Below are positions 1-9,955 of a DNA stretch of 64,000 nucleotides, one piece after another. The position numbers and the translations under genes were made by a program. How positions within the stretch are numbered: position 1 is the stretch's first letter; the number at the start of each line of letters is the position of its first letter. The notes beneath the pieces are model-generated. The model was not told where the DNA came from, ran no database searches, and saw nothing but the letters and a program-made list of their open reading frames with translations. This DNA comes from Clavelina lepadiformis (Eukaryota; Chordata; Ascidiacea; Aplousobranchia; Clavelinidae), in assembly GCF_947623445.1 (NCBI RefSeq), contig NC_135243.1:18236479-18300478 (forward strand), in the 5' to 3' direction.

Positions 1-79
1 ATAATTCGATTGCATAGGAAGTTTGACAACAGCAAACAGTTGCCAGAAATTTGATTGAAATATACAGCATGACTAAAAT
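1..79. other. partial intergenic spacer at left edge
   Basis: The window opens inside a spacer, within the TATA-like element of a unit whose 5S gene lies outside. The T4 terminator of the first gene lies at 75-78. No gene is present here. Confidence 0.95.
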
Positions 80-538
80 GCTTACAACACCCGGTATTCC
101 CAGGCGGTCACCCATCCAAGTACTAACCGGGCCCGAGGTTGCCTAACTTCCGAGATCGAACGAGATCGGGACTACTCAACCTGGTATGGTCGTAGGCGAA
201 TTCAAAAGAAAAAAAATGGCTTTTTCAATTATAATTCGATTGCATAGGAAATTCAAAAGCGCAAACAGTTGCTAGAAATTTGATTGAAATATACAGCATG
301 ACTAAAATGCTTACAACACCCGGTATTCCCAGGCGGTCCCCCATCCAAGTACTAACCGGGCCCGAGGTTGCTTAACTTCCGAGATCGAACGAGATCGGGT
401 CTACTCAACCTGGTATGGTCGTAGGCGATTTCAAAAGAAAGAAAATAGCTTTTTCAATTATAATTCGATTGCATAGGAAGTTTGACAACAGCAAACAGTT
501 GCCAGAAATTTGATTGAAATATACAGCATGACTAAAGT

Positions 539-656
539 GCTTACAACACCCGGTATTCCCAGGCGGTCACCCATCCAAGTACTAACCGGGCCCTAGGTTG
601 CTTAACTTCCGAGATCGAACGAGATCGGGTCTACTCAACCTGGTATGGTCGTAGGC
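539..656 (-). rRNA. 5S rRNA gene copy 3 with T3 terminator
   Basis: The sequence after the gene is GCACTTTAG, so only three T remain. C63A is present. The same pair of changes is seen in copy 12 (2605), its 2,066-bp duplicate. Confidence 0.92.
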
Positions 657-1915
657 GATTTCAAAAGAAAGAAAATGGCCTTTTCAATTATAATTCGATT
701 GCATAGGAAGTTTGACAAAGGCAAACAGTTGCTAGAAATTTGATTGAAATATACAGCATGACTAAAATGTTTACAACACCCGGTATTCCCAGGCGGTCAC
801 CCATCCAAGTACTAACCGGGCCCGAGGTTGCTTAACTTCCGAGATCGAACGAGATCGGGTCTACTCAACCTGGTATGGTCGTAGGCGATTTCAAAAGAAA
901 GAAAATGGCCTTTTCAATTATAATTCGATTGCATAGGAAATTCAAAACTCAAACAGTTGCTATAAATTTGATTGAAATATACAGCATGACTAAAATGCTT
1001 ACAACACCCGGTATTCCCAGGCGGTCCCCCATCCAAGTACTAACCGGGCCCGAGGTTGCTTAACTTCCGAGATCGAACGAGATCGGGTCTACTCAACCTG
1101 GTATGGTCGTAGGCGATTTCAAAAGAAAGAAAATAGCTTTTTCAATTATAATTCGATTGCATAGGAAGTTTGACAAAGGCAAACAGTTGCTATAAATTTG
1201 ATTGAAATATACAGCATGACTAAAATGCTTACAACACCCGGTATTCTCAGGCGGTCACCCATCCAAGTACTAACCGGGCCCGAGGTTGCTTAACTTCCGA
1301 GATCGAACGAGATCGGGTCTACTCAACCTGGTATGGTCGTAGGCGATTTCAAAAGAAAGAAAATGGTATTTTCAATTATAATTCGATTGCATTGGAAGTT
1401 TGACAAAAGCAAACAGTTGCTAGAAATTTGATTGAAATATACAGCATGACTAAAATGCTTACAACACCCGGTATTACCAGGCGGTCACCCATCCAAGTAC
1501 TAACCGGGCCCTAGGTTGCTTAACTTCCGAGATCGAACGAGATCGGGTCTACTCAACTTGGTATGGTCGTAGGCGATTTCAAAAGAAAGAAAATGGCCTT
1601 TTCAATTATAATTCGATTCCATAGGAAGTTTGACAATGGCAAACAGTTGCTAGAAATTTGATTGAAATATACAGCATGACTAAAATGCTTACAACACCCG
1701 GTATTCCCAGGCGGTCACCCATAAAAGTACTAACCGGGCCCGAGGTTGCCTAACTTCCGACATCGAACGAGATCGGGTCTACTCAACCTGGTATGGTCGT
1801 AGGCGAATTCAAAAGAAAGAAAATGGCCTTTTCAGTTATAATTCGATTGCATAGGAAATTCAAAAACACAAACAGTTGCTAGAAATTTGATTGAAATATA
1901 CAGCATGACTAAAAT

Positions 1916-2033
1916 CCTAACAACACCCGGTATTCCCAGGCGGTCACCCATACAAGTACTAACCGGGCCCGAGGTTGCTTAACTTCCGAGATCGAACGAG
2001 ATCGGGTCTACTCAACCTGGTATGGTAGTAGGC
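1916..2033 (-). pseudogene. 5S copy 9, damaged 3' end class
   Basis: The transcript ends GTTGTTAGG instead of GTTGTAAGC, and G7 is T. Helix I then has mismatches at 1-118, 3-116, 4-115 and 7-112. Box C has G82T. This is the first of eight members; it follows the G81T/G82T gene at 1687 as a pair. Confidence 0.75.
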
Positions 2034-4210
2034 GATTTCAAAAGAAAGACAATGGCTTTTTCAATTATAATTCGATTGCATAGGAAGTTTGACAAAGGCA
2101 AACAGTTGCCAGAAATTTGATTGAAATATACAGCATGACTAAAATGCTTACAACACCCGGTATTCCCAGGCGGTCACCCATCCAAGTACTAACCGGGCCC
2201 GAGGTTGCCTAACTTCCGAGATCGAACGAGATCGGGACTACTCAACCTGGTATGGTCGTAGGCGAATTCAAAAGAAAAAAAATGGCTTTTTCAATTATAA
2301 TTCGATTGCATAGGAAATTCAAAAGCGCAAACAGTTGCTAGAAATTTGATTGAAATATACAGCATGACTAAAATGCTTACAACACCCGGTATTCCCAGGC
2401 GGTCCCCCATCCAAGTACTAACCGGGCCCGAGGTTGCTTAACTTTCGAGATCGAACGAGATCGGGTCTACTCAACCTGGTATGGTCGTAGGCGATTTCAA
2501 AAGAAAGAAAATAGCTTTTTCAATTATAATTCGATTGCATAGGAAGTTTGACAACAGCAAACAGTTGCCAGAAATTTGATTGAAATATACAGCATGACTA
2601 AAGTGCTTACAACACCCGGTATTCCCAGGCGGTCACCCATCCAAGTACTAACCGGGCCCTAGGTTGCTTAACTTCCGAGATCGAACGAGATCGGGTCTAC
2701 TCAACCTGGTATGGTCGTAGGCGATTTCAAAAGAAAAAAAATGGCCTTTTCAATTATAATTCGATTGCATAGGAAATTCAAAAGCGCAAACAGTTGCTAG
2801 AAATTTGATTGAAATATACAGCATGACTAAAATGTTTACAACACCCGGTATTCCCAGGCGGTCACCCATCCAAGTACTAACCGGGCCCGAGGTTGCTTAA
2901 CTTCCGAGATCGAACGAGATCGGGTCTACTCAACCTGGTATGGTCGTAGGCGATTTCAAAAGAAAGAAAATGGCCTTTTCAATTATAATTCGATTGCATA
3001 GGAAATTCAAAACTCAAACAGTTGCTATAAATTTGATTGAAATATACAGCATGACTAAAATGCTTACAACACCCGGTATTCCCAGGCGGTCCCCCATCCA
3101 AGTACTAACCGGGCCCGAGGTTGCTTAACTTCCGAGATCGAACGAGATCGGGTCTACTCAACCTGGTATGGTCGTAGGCGATTTCAAAAGAAAGAAAATA
3201 GCTTTTTCAATTATAATTCGATTGCATAGGAAGTTTGACAAAGGCAAACAGTTGCTATAAATTTGATTGAAATATACAGCATGACTAAAATGCTTACAAC
3301 ACCCGGTATTCTCAGGCGGTCACCCATCCAAGTACTAACCGGGCCCGAGGTTGCTTAACTTCCGAGATCGAACGAGATCGGGTCTACTCAACCTGGTATG
3401 GTCGTAGGCGATTTCAAAAGAAAGAAAATGGTATTTTCAATTATAATTCGATTGCATTGGAAGTTTGACAAAAGCAAACAGTTGCTATAAATTTGATTGA
3501 AATATACAGCATGACTAAAATGCTTACAACACCCGGTATTCCCAGGCGGTCACCCATCCAAGTACTAACCGGGCCCGAGGTTGCTTAACTTCCGAGATCG
3601 AACGAGATCGGGTCTACTCAACCTGGTATGGTAGTAGGCGATTTCAAAAGAAAGACAATGGCTTTTTCAATTATAATTCGATTGCATAGGAAGTTTGACA
3701 ACAGCAAACAGTTGCCAGAAATTTGATTGAAATATACAGCATGACTAAAATGCTTACAACACCCGGTATTCCCAGGCGGTCACCCATCCAAGTACTAACC
3801 GGGCCCTAGGTTGCTTAACTTCCGAGATCGAACGAGATCGGGTCTACTCAACTTGGTATGGTCGTAGGCGATTTCAAAAGAAAGAAAATGGCCTTTTCAA
3901 TTATAATTCGATTCCATAGGAAGTTTGACAATGGCAAACAGTTGCTAGAAATTTGATTGAAATATACAGCATGACTAAAATGCTTACAACCCCCGGTATT
4001 CCCAGGCGGTCACCCATAAAAGTACTAACCGGGCCCGAGGTTGCCTAACTTCCGACATCGAACGAGATCGGGTCTACTCAACCTGGTATGGTCGTAGGCG
4101 AATTCAAAAGAAAGAAAATGGCCTTTTCAGTTATAATTCGATTGCATAGGAAATTCAAAAACACAAACAGTTGCTAGAAATTTGATTGAAATATACAGCA
4201 TGACTAAAAT

Positions 4211-4328
4211 CCTAACAACACCCGGTATTCCCAGGCGGTCACCCATACAAGTACTAACCGGGCCCGAGGTTGCTTAACTTCCGAGATCGAACGAGATCGG
4301 GTCTACTCAACCTGGTATGGTAGTAGGC
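4211..4328 (-). pseudogene. 5S copy 19, damaged 3' end class
   Basis: It has the same GTTAGG end, G7T and G82T as copy 9, and stands beside the G81T/G82T gene at 3982. It returns at 6507, +2,296 bp. Confidence 0.75.
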
Positions 4329-5358
4329 GATTTCAAAAGAAAAAAAATGGCCCTTTCAATTATAATTCGATTGCATAGGAGGTTTGACAAAGGCAAACAG
4401 TTGCTATAAATTTGATTGAAATATACAGCATGACTAAAATGCTTACAACACCCGGTATTCCCAGGCGGTCACCCATCCAAGTACTAACCGGGCCCGAGGT
4501 TGCTTAACTTCCGAGATCGAACGAGATCGGGTCTACTCAACCTGGTATGGTCGTAGGCGAATTCAAAAGAAAGAAAATGGCCTTTTCAATTATATTTCGC
4601 TTGCATAGGAAATTCAAAAGCGCAAACAGTTGCTAGAAATTTGATTGAAATATACAGCATGACTAAAATGCTTACAACACCCGGTATTCCCAGGCGGTCA
4701 CCCATCCAAGTACTAACCGGGCCCGAGGTTGCTTAACTTCCGAGATCGAACGAGATCGGGTCTACTCAACCTGGTATGGTAGTAGGCGATTTCAAAAGAA
4801 AGACAATGGCTTTTTCAATTATAATTCGATTGCATAGGAAGTTTGACAACAGCAAACAGTTGCCAGAAATTTGATTGAAATATACAGCATGACTAAAATG
4901 CTTACAACACCCGGTATTCCCAGGCGGTCACCCATCCAAGTACTAACCGGGCCCGAGGTTGCCTAACTTCCGAGATCGAACGAGATCGGGTCTACTCAAC
5001 CTGGAATGGTCGTAGGCGATTTAAAAAAAAATAAAATGGCCTTTTCAATTATAATTCGATTGCATAGGAAATTCAAAAACGAAAAAAGTTGCTATAAATT
5101 TCATTGAAATATAGTGCATGACTAAAATGCTTACAACACCCGGTATTCCCAGGCGGTCACCCATCCAAGTACTAACCGGGCCCTAGGTTGTTTAACTTCC
5201 GAGATCGAACGAGATCGGGTCTACTCAACCTGGTATGGTCGTAGGCGATTTCAAAAGAAAGAAAATGGCCTTTTCAATTATAATTCGATTGCATAGGAAG
5301 TTTGACAAAGGTAAACAGTTGCTAGAAATTTGATTGAAATATACAGCATGACTAAAAT

Positions 5359-5476
5359 GCCTACAACACCCGGTATTCCCAGGCGGTCACCCATACAAAT
5401 ACTAACCGGGCCCGAGGTTGCTTAACTTCCGAGATCGAACGAGATCGGGTCTACTCAACCTGGTATGGTCGTAGGC
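5359..5476 (-). rRNA. 5S rRNA gene copy 24, helix I closed by A116G
   Basis: The 3' end is GTTGTAGGC, so G116 pairs with C3 and the terminal helix is fully paired. I saw this in no other copy. G82T in box C is also present, together with a substitution beside it. Confidence 0.92.
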
Positions 5477-6506
5477 GGTTTCAAAAGAAAGAAAATGGCC
5501 TTTTCAATTATAATTCGATTGCATAGGAAATTCAAAAACGCAAACAGTTGCTATAAATTTCATTCAAATATACAGCATGACTAAAATGCTTACATTACCC
5601 GGTATTCCCAGGCGGTCACCCATCCAAGTACTAACCGGGCCCGAGGTTGCTTAACTTCCGAGATCGAACGAGATCGGGTCTACTCAACCTGGTATGGTCG
5701 TAGGCGATTTCAAAAGAAAGAAAATGGTATTTTAAATTATAATTCGATTGCATTGGAAGTTTGACAAAAGCAAACAGTTGCTAGAAATTTGATTGAAATA
5801 TACAGCATGACTAAAATGCTTACAACACCCGGTATTCCCAGGCGGTCACCCATCCAAGTACTAACCGGGCCCGAGGTTGCTTAACTTCCGAGATCGAACG
5901 AGATCGGGTCTACTCAACCTGGTATGGTAGTAGGCGATTTCAAAAGAAAGACAATGGCTTTTTCAATTATAATTCGATTGCATAGGAAGTTTGACAACAG
6001 CAAACAGTTTCCAGAAATTTGATTGAAATATACAGCATGACTAAAATGCTTACAACACCCGGTATTCCCAGGCGGTCACCCATCCAAGTACTAACCGGGC
6101 CCTAGGTTGCTTAACTTCCGAGATCGAACGAGATCGGGTCTACTCAACTTGGTATGGTCGTAGGCGATTTCAAAAGAAAGAAAATGGCCTTTTCAATTAT
6201 AATTCGATTCCATAGGAAGTTTGACAATGGCAAACAGTTGCTAGAAATTTGATTGAAATATACAGCATGACTAAAATGCTTACAACACCCGGTATTCCCA
6301 GGCGGTCACCCATAAAAGTACTAACCGGGCCCGAGGTTGCCTAACTTCCGACATCGAACGAGATCGGGTCTACTTAACCTGGTATGGTCGTAGGCGAATT
6401 CAAAAGAAAGAAAATGGCCTTTTCAGTTATAATTCGATTGCATAGGAAATTCAAAAACACAAACAGTTGCTAGAAATTTGATTGAAATATACAGCATGAC
6501 CAAAAT

Positions 6507-6624
6507 CCTAACAACACCCGGTATTCCCAGGCGGTCACCCATACAAGTACTAACCGGGCCCGAGGTTGCTTAACTTCCGAGATCGAACGAGATCGGGTCT
6601 ACTCAACCTGGTATGGTAGTAGGC
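6507..6624 (-). pseudogene. 5S copy 29, damaged 3' end class
   Basis: This is the duplicate of copy 19. The T4 terminator is intact, although the flanking base differs (CCAAAAT on the plus strand). Confidence 0.75.
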
Positions 6625-8113
6625 GATTTCAAAAGAAAAAAAATGGCCTTTTCAATTATAATTCGATTGCATAGGAGGTTTGACAAAGGCAAACAGTTGC
6701 TATAAATTTGATTGAAATATACAGCATGACTAAAATGCTTACAACACCCGGTATTCCCAGGCGGTCACCCATCCAAGTACTAACCGGGCCCGAGGTTGCC
6801 TAACTTCCGAGATCGAACGAGATCGGGTCTACTCAACCTGGTATGGTCGTAGGCGAATTCAAAAGAAAGAAAATGGCCTTTTCAATTATATTTCGATTGC
6901 ATAGGAAATTCAAAAGCGCAAACAGTTGCTAGAAATTTGATTGAAATATACAGCATGACTAAAATGCTTACAACACCCGGTATTCCCAGGCGGTCACCCA
7001 TCCAAGTACTAACCGGGCCCGAGGTTGCTTAACTTCCGAGATCGAACGAGATCGGGTCTACTCAACCTGGTATGGTAGTAGGCGATTTCAAAAGAAAGAC
7101 AATGGCTTTTTCAATTATAATTCGATTGCATAGGAAGTTTGACAACAGCAAACAGTTGCCAGAAATTTGATTGAAATATACAGCATGACTAAAATGCTTA
7201 CAACACCCGGTATTCCCAGGCGGTCACCCATCCAAGTACTAACCGGGCCCGAGGTTGCCTAACTTCCGAGATCGAACGAGATCGGGACTACTCAACCTGG
7301 TATGGTCGTAGGCGAATTCAAAAGAAAAAAAATGGCTTTTTCAATTATAATTCGATTGCATAGGAAATTCAAAAGCGCAAACAGATGCTAGAAATTTGAT
7401 TGAAATATACAGCATGACTAAAATGCTTACAACACCCGGTATTCCCAGGCGGTCACCCATCCAAGTACTAACCGGGCCCGAGGTTGCCTAACTTCCGAGA
7501 TCGAACGAGATCGTGTCTACTCAACCTGGTATGGTCGTAGGCGAATTCAATAGAAAGAAAATGGCTTTTTCAATTATAATTCGATTGCATAGGAAGTTTG
7601 ACAATGGCAAACAGTTGCTAGAATATTGATTGAAATATACAGCATGACTAAAATGCTTACAACACCCGGTATTCCCAGGCGGTCACCCATCCAAGTACTA
7701 ACCGGGCCCGAGGTTGCTTAACTTCCGAGATCGAACGAGATCGGGTCTACTCAACCTGGTATTGTCGTAGGCGATTTCAAAAGAAAGAAAATGGCTTTTT
7801 CAATTATAATTCGATTGCATTGGAAGTTTGACAAAGGCAAACAGTTGCTAGAAATTTGATTGAAATATACAGCATGACTAAAATGCTTACAACACCCGGT
7901 ATTCCCAGGCGGTCACCCATCCAAGTACTAACCGGGCCCGAGGTTGCTTAACTTCCGAGATCGAACGAGATCGGGTCTACTCAACTTGGTATGGTCGTAG
8001 GCGATTTCAAAAGAAAGAAAATGGCCTTTTCAGTTATAATTCGATTACATAGGAAATTCAAAAACACAAACAGTTGCTAGAAATTTGATTGAAATATACA
8101 GCATGACTAAAAT

Positions 8114-8231
8114 CCTAACAACACCCGGTATTCCCAGGCGGTCACCCATACAAGTACTAACCGGGCCCGAGGTTGCTTAACTTCCGAGATCGAACGAGAT
8201 CGGGTCTACTCAACCTGGTATGGTAGTAGGC
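8114..8231 (-). pseudogene. 5S copy 36, damaged 3' end class
   Basis: It carries the same helix I damage, but the neighbour at 7885 is an ordinary gene rather than the usual G81T/G82T partner. An exchange between the two genes is the simplest reading. Confidence 0.75.
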
Positions 8232-8948
8232 GATTTCAAAAGAAAAAAAATGGCCTTTTCAATTATAATTCGATTGCATAGGAGGTTTGACAAAGGCAAA
8301 CAGTTGCTATAAATTTGATTGAAATATACAGCATGACTAAAATGCTTACAACACCCGGTATTCCCAGGCGGTCACCCATCCAAGTACTAACCGGGCCCGA
8401 GGTTGCCTAACTTCCGAGATCGAACGAGATCGGGTCTACTCAACCTGGTATGGTCGTAGGCGAATTCAAAAGAAAGAAAATGGCCTTTTCAATTATATTT
8501 CGATTGCATAGGAAATTCAAAAGCGCAAACAGTTGCTAGAAATTTGATTGAAATATACAGCATGACTAAAATGCTTACAACACCCGGTATTCCCAGGCGG
8601 TCACCCATCCAAGTACTAACCGGGCCCGAGGTTGCTTAACTTCCGAGATCGAACGAGATCGGGTCTACTCAACCTGGTATGGTAGTAGGCGATTTCAAAA
8701 GAAAGACAATGGCTTTTTCAATTATAATTCGATTGCATAGGAAGTTTGACAACAGCAAACAGTTGCCAGAAATTTGATTGAAATATACAGCATGACTAAA
8801 ATGCTTACAACACCCGGTATACCCAGGCGGTCACCCATCCAAGTACTAACCGGGCCCTAGGTTGCTTAACTTCCGAGATCGAACGAGATCGGGTCTACTC
8901 AACCTGGTATGGTCGTAAGCGATTTCAAAAGAAAGAAAATGGCTTTTT

Positions 8949-8962
8949 AAATTATATTGATT
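8949..8962 (-). promoter_or_regulatory. extended TATA-like region upstream of copy 39
   Basis: The palindrome is replaced by a longer AT stretch (AAATTATATTGATT on the plus strand), making the spacer 115 bp. The same 115-bp spacer, with GATT or AATT, precedes the C3T/C63A genes at 13174, 20737, 23033 and 24641. Confidence 0.6.
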
Positions 8963-9265
8963 CGATTGCATAGGAAGTTTGATAAAGGCAAACAGTTGCT
9001 ATAAATTTGATTGAAATATACAGCATGACTAAAATGCTTACAACACCCGGTATTCCCAGGCGGTCACCCATCCAAGTACTAACCGGGCCCGAGGTTGCTT
9101 AACTTCCGAGATCGAACGAGATCGGGTCCACTCAACCTGGTATGGTCGTAGGCGAATTCAAAAGAAAGAAAATGGCCTTTTCAAATATAATTCGATTGCA
9201 TAGGAAGTTTGACAAAGGCAAACAGTTGCTAGAAATTTGATTGAAATATACAGCATGACTAAAAT

Positions 9266-9383
9266 GCTTACAACACCCGGTATTCCCAGGCGGTCACCCA
9301 TCCAAGTACTAACCGGGCCAGAGATAGCTTAACTTCCGAGATCGAACGAGATCGGGTCTACTCAACCTGGAATGGTCGTAGGC
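9266..9383 (-). pseudogene. 5S copy 41, A58T/C60T/G64T class
   Basis: A58T makes a U-U mismatch with U20 in helix II, C60T turns a G-C pair into G-U, and G64T alters box A. A13T changes a conserved loop A base. This is the leftmost of 13 members. Confidence 0.7.
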
Positions 9384-9720
9384 GATTTCAAAAAAAAGAA
9401 AATAGCTTTTTCAATTATAATTCGATTGCATGGGAAGTTTGACAAAGGCAAACAGTTGCTATAAATTTGATTGAAATATACAGCATGACTAAAACGCTTA
9501 CAACACCCGGTATTCCCAGGCGGTCACCCATCCAAGTACTAACCGGGCCCGAGGTTGCTTAACTTCCGAGATCGAACGAGATCGGGTCTACTCAACCTGG
9601 TATGGTCGTAGGCGATTTCAAAAGAAAGAAAATAGCTTTTTCAATTATAATTCGATTGCATAGGAAGTTTGACAAAGGCAAACAGTTGCTATAAATTTGA
9701 TTGAAATATACAGCATGACT

Positions 9721-9724
9721 AAAA
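9721..9724 (-). terminator. RNA polymerase III T4 terminator of the reference 5S gene
   Basis: The RNA-like strand reads GTAAGC-A-TTTT-AG, so a run of four T starts two bases after the last helix I base. This is the minimal pol III stop. The same run is present in nearly all units. Exceptions are T3 runs next to the genes at 539, 2605, 14782 and 27856, and T5 runs next to those at 24411, 49141, 51661 and 60585. Confidence 0.85.
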
Positions 9725-9725
9725 T

Positions 9726-9843
9726 GCTTACAACACCCGGTATTCCCAGGCGGTCACCCATCCAAGTACTAACCGGGCCCGAGGTTGCTTAACTTCCGAG
9801 ATCGAACGAGATCGGGTCTACTCAACCTGGTATGGTCGTAGGC
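9726..9843 (-). rRNA. 5S ribosomal RNA gene, reference copy (copy 43)
   Basis: 5S rRNA is the small RNA of the large ribosomal subunit, made by RNA polymerase III and bound by ribosomal proteins uL18 and uL5. This copy carries the commonest base at every variable position and is used as the reference. The 118-nt transcript starts GCCTACGACC and ends GGTGTTGTAAGC. Helix I pairs bases 1-9 with 110-118 except for C3 opposite A116; helix II pairs AGGUUG (16-21) with CAACCU (57-62). Conserved metazoan blocks seen are GATCTCGGAAGTTAAGC (41-57), GGTTAGTACTTGG (70-82) and GGATGGGTGACCGCCTGGGA (81-100). Length and spacing match vertebrate 5S without a gap. The precise 3' end may include one or more of the following AUUUU bases. 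Confidence 0.97.
9747..9794 (-). promoter_or_regulatory. internal control region of 5S gene (box A, IE, box C), reference copy
   Basis: By position, and by alignment to Xenopus 5S genes, box A is transcript 50-64 (9780-9794), the intermediate element 67-72 (9772-9777) and box C 80-97 (9747-9764). In known animals TFIIIA binds this region and recruits TFIIIC and TFIIIB. The same region exists in every copy. It is hit by the A58T/C60T/G64T class and the 1-base-deletion class in box A, and by substitutions at 81, 82, 86 and 88 in box C. Function is inferred from the family. Confidence 0.85.
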
Positions 9844-9955
9844 GATTTCAAAAGAAAGAAAATGGCTTTTTCAATTATAATTCGATTGCATTGGAAGTTT
9901 GACAAAAGCAAACAGTTGCTAGAAATTTGATTGAAATATACAGCATGACTAAAAT
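9844..9955. other. typical 5S intergenic spacer (112 bp)
   Basis: From the gene start outwards the spacer holds GAAATC or GAATTC at -6 to -1, a pyrimidine-rich stretch (TTTTCTTTCTTTT), the TATA-like palindrome, a variable middle, and the AT-rich end with the T4 stop of the next gene. The variable middle has a few recurring forms: GTTTGACAAAGGC, ATTCAAAAGCGC, ATTCAAAACTC (110-bp spacer), ATTCAAAAAAG (110 bp) and ATTCAAAAACGC with a downstream ATAGTGCATGAC end. No spliced-leader, snRNA or other gene was found in it. Confidence 0.9.
9873..9882 (-). promoter_or_regulatory. TATA-like palindrome AATTATAATT upstream of 5S gene (reference copy)
   Basis: A perfect 10-bp palindrome, AATTATAATT, lies 30-39 bp upstream of G1 and recurs at this spacing in most units. 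TATA-like boxes near -30 are needed for 5S transcription in Drosophila, Bombyx and Neurospora, so this is the best candidate for an upstream element. Some units carry AAATATAATT, AGTTATAATT, CTTATAATT or AATATAATT forms. Its role here is inferred from position. Confidence 0.55.

Larger units (their letters stand above)
1..3521. repeat. 9-unit duplication, offset about 2,066 bp
   Basis: Copies 1-6 (80-1344) return as copies 10-15 (2146-3409). Shared marks are the GGGACTA gene, the T3 terminators (539, 2605), GTAAAC ends (769, 2834) and the CTCAGG change (1227, 3292). The offset falls by 1 bp because one spacer differs. The match ends near 3,500. Confidence 0.85.
80..4328 (-). rRNA. 5S rRNA genes, copies 1-19
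   Basis: Nineteen genes of 118 bp start at 80, 309, 539, 769, 997, 1227, 1457, 1687, 1916, 2146, 2375, 2605, 2834, 3062, 3292, 3522, 3752, 3982 and 4211. Copies 10-15 repeat copies 1-6 at an offset of 2,065-2,066 bp. The copies at 539 and 2605 have only T3 at the terminator. Those at 769 and 2834 end GTAAAC instead of GTAAGC, breaking pair 2-117. Those at 1687 and 3982 have G81T, G82T and C44G. The genes at 1916 and 4211 belong to the damaged 3'-end class and have their own entries. Confidence 0.95.
3410..7310. repeat. 10-unit duplication, offset 2,296 bp
   Basis: Genes 3522, 3752, 3982, 4211, 4441 and 4670 recur at 5818, 6048, 6278, 6507, 6737 and 6966 with the same variant order, including the paired damaged genes. 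Confidence 0.85.
4441..8690 (-). rRNA. 5S rRNA genes, copies 20-38
   Basis: Nineteen genes of 118 bp start at 4441, 4670, 4900, 5129, 5359, 5588, 5818, 6048, 6278, 6507, 6737, 6966, 7196, 7425, 7655, 7885, 8114, 8344 and 8573. Copies 26-31 repeat copies 16-21 at +2,296 bp. The copy at 5129 has G56A without the box A deletion seen further right. The copy at 5359 has a fully paired helix I through A116G. The copy at 5588 has three changes in its 3' stem (ACATTACCC on the plus strand). Damaged copies at 6507 and 8114 are listed separately. Confidence 0.95.

Noticed and set aside
9773-9778. GGGCCC and GAATTC as regulatory motifs
   Set aside because: GGGCCC is part of the conserved 5S sequence. 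GAATTC is one of two spacer forms next to the gene (the other is GATTTC). Both are useful only as restriction marks.
9844-9955. Spliced-leader RNA or snRNA gene inside the 5S spacer, as in nematodes
   Set aside because: The spacer is only 109-115 bp and shows no Sm site, no leader with a donor splice site and no second terminator of the expected kind.
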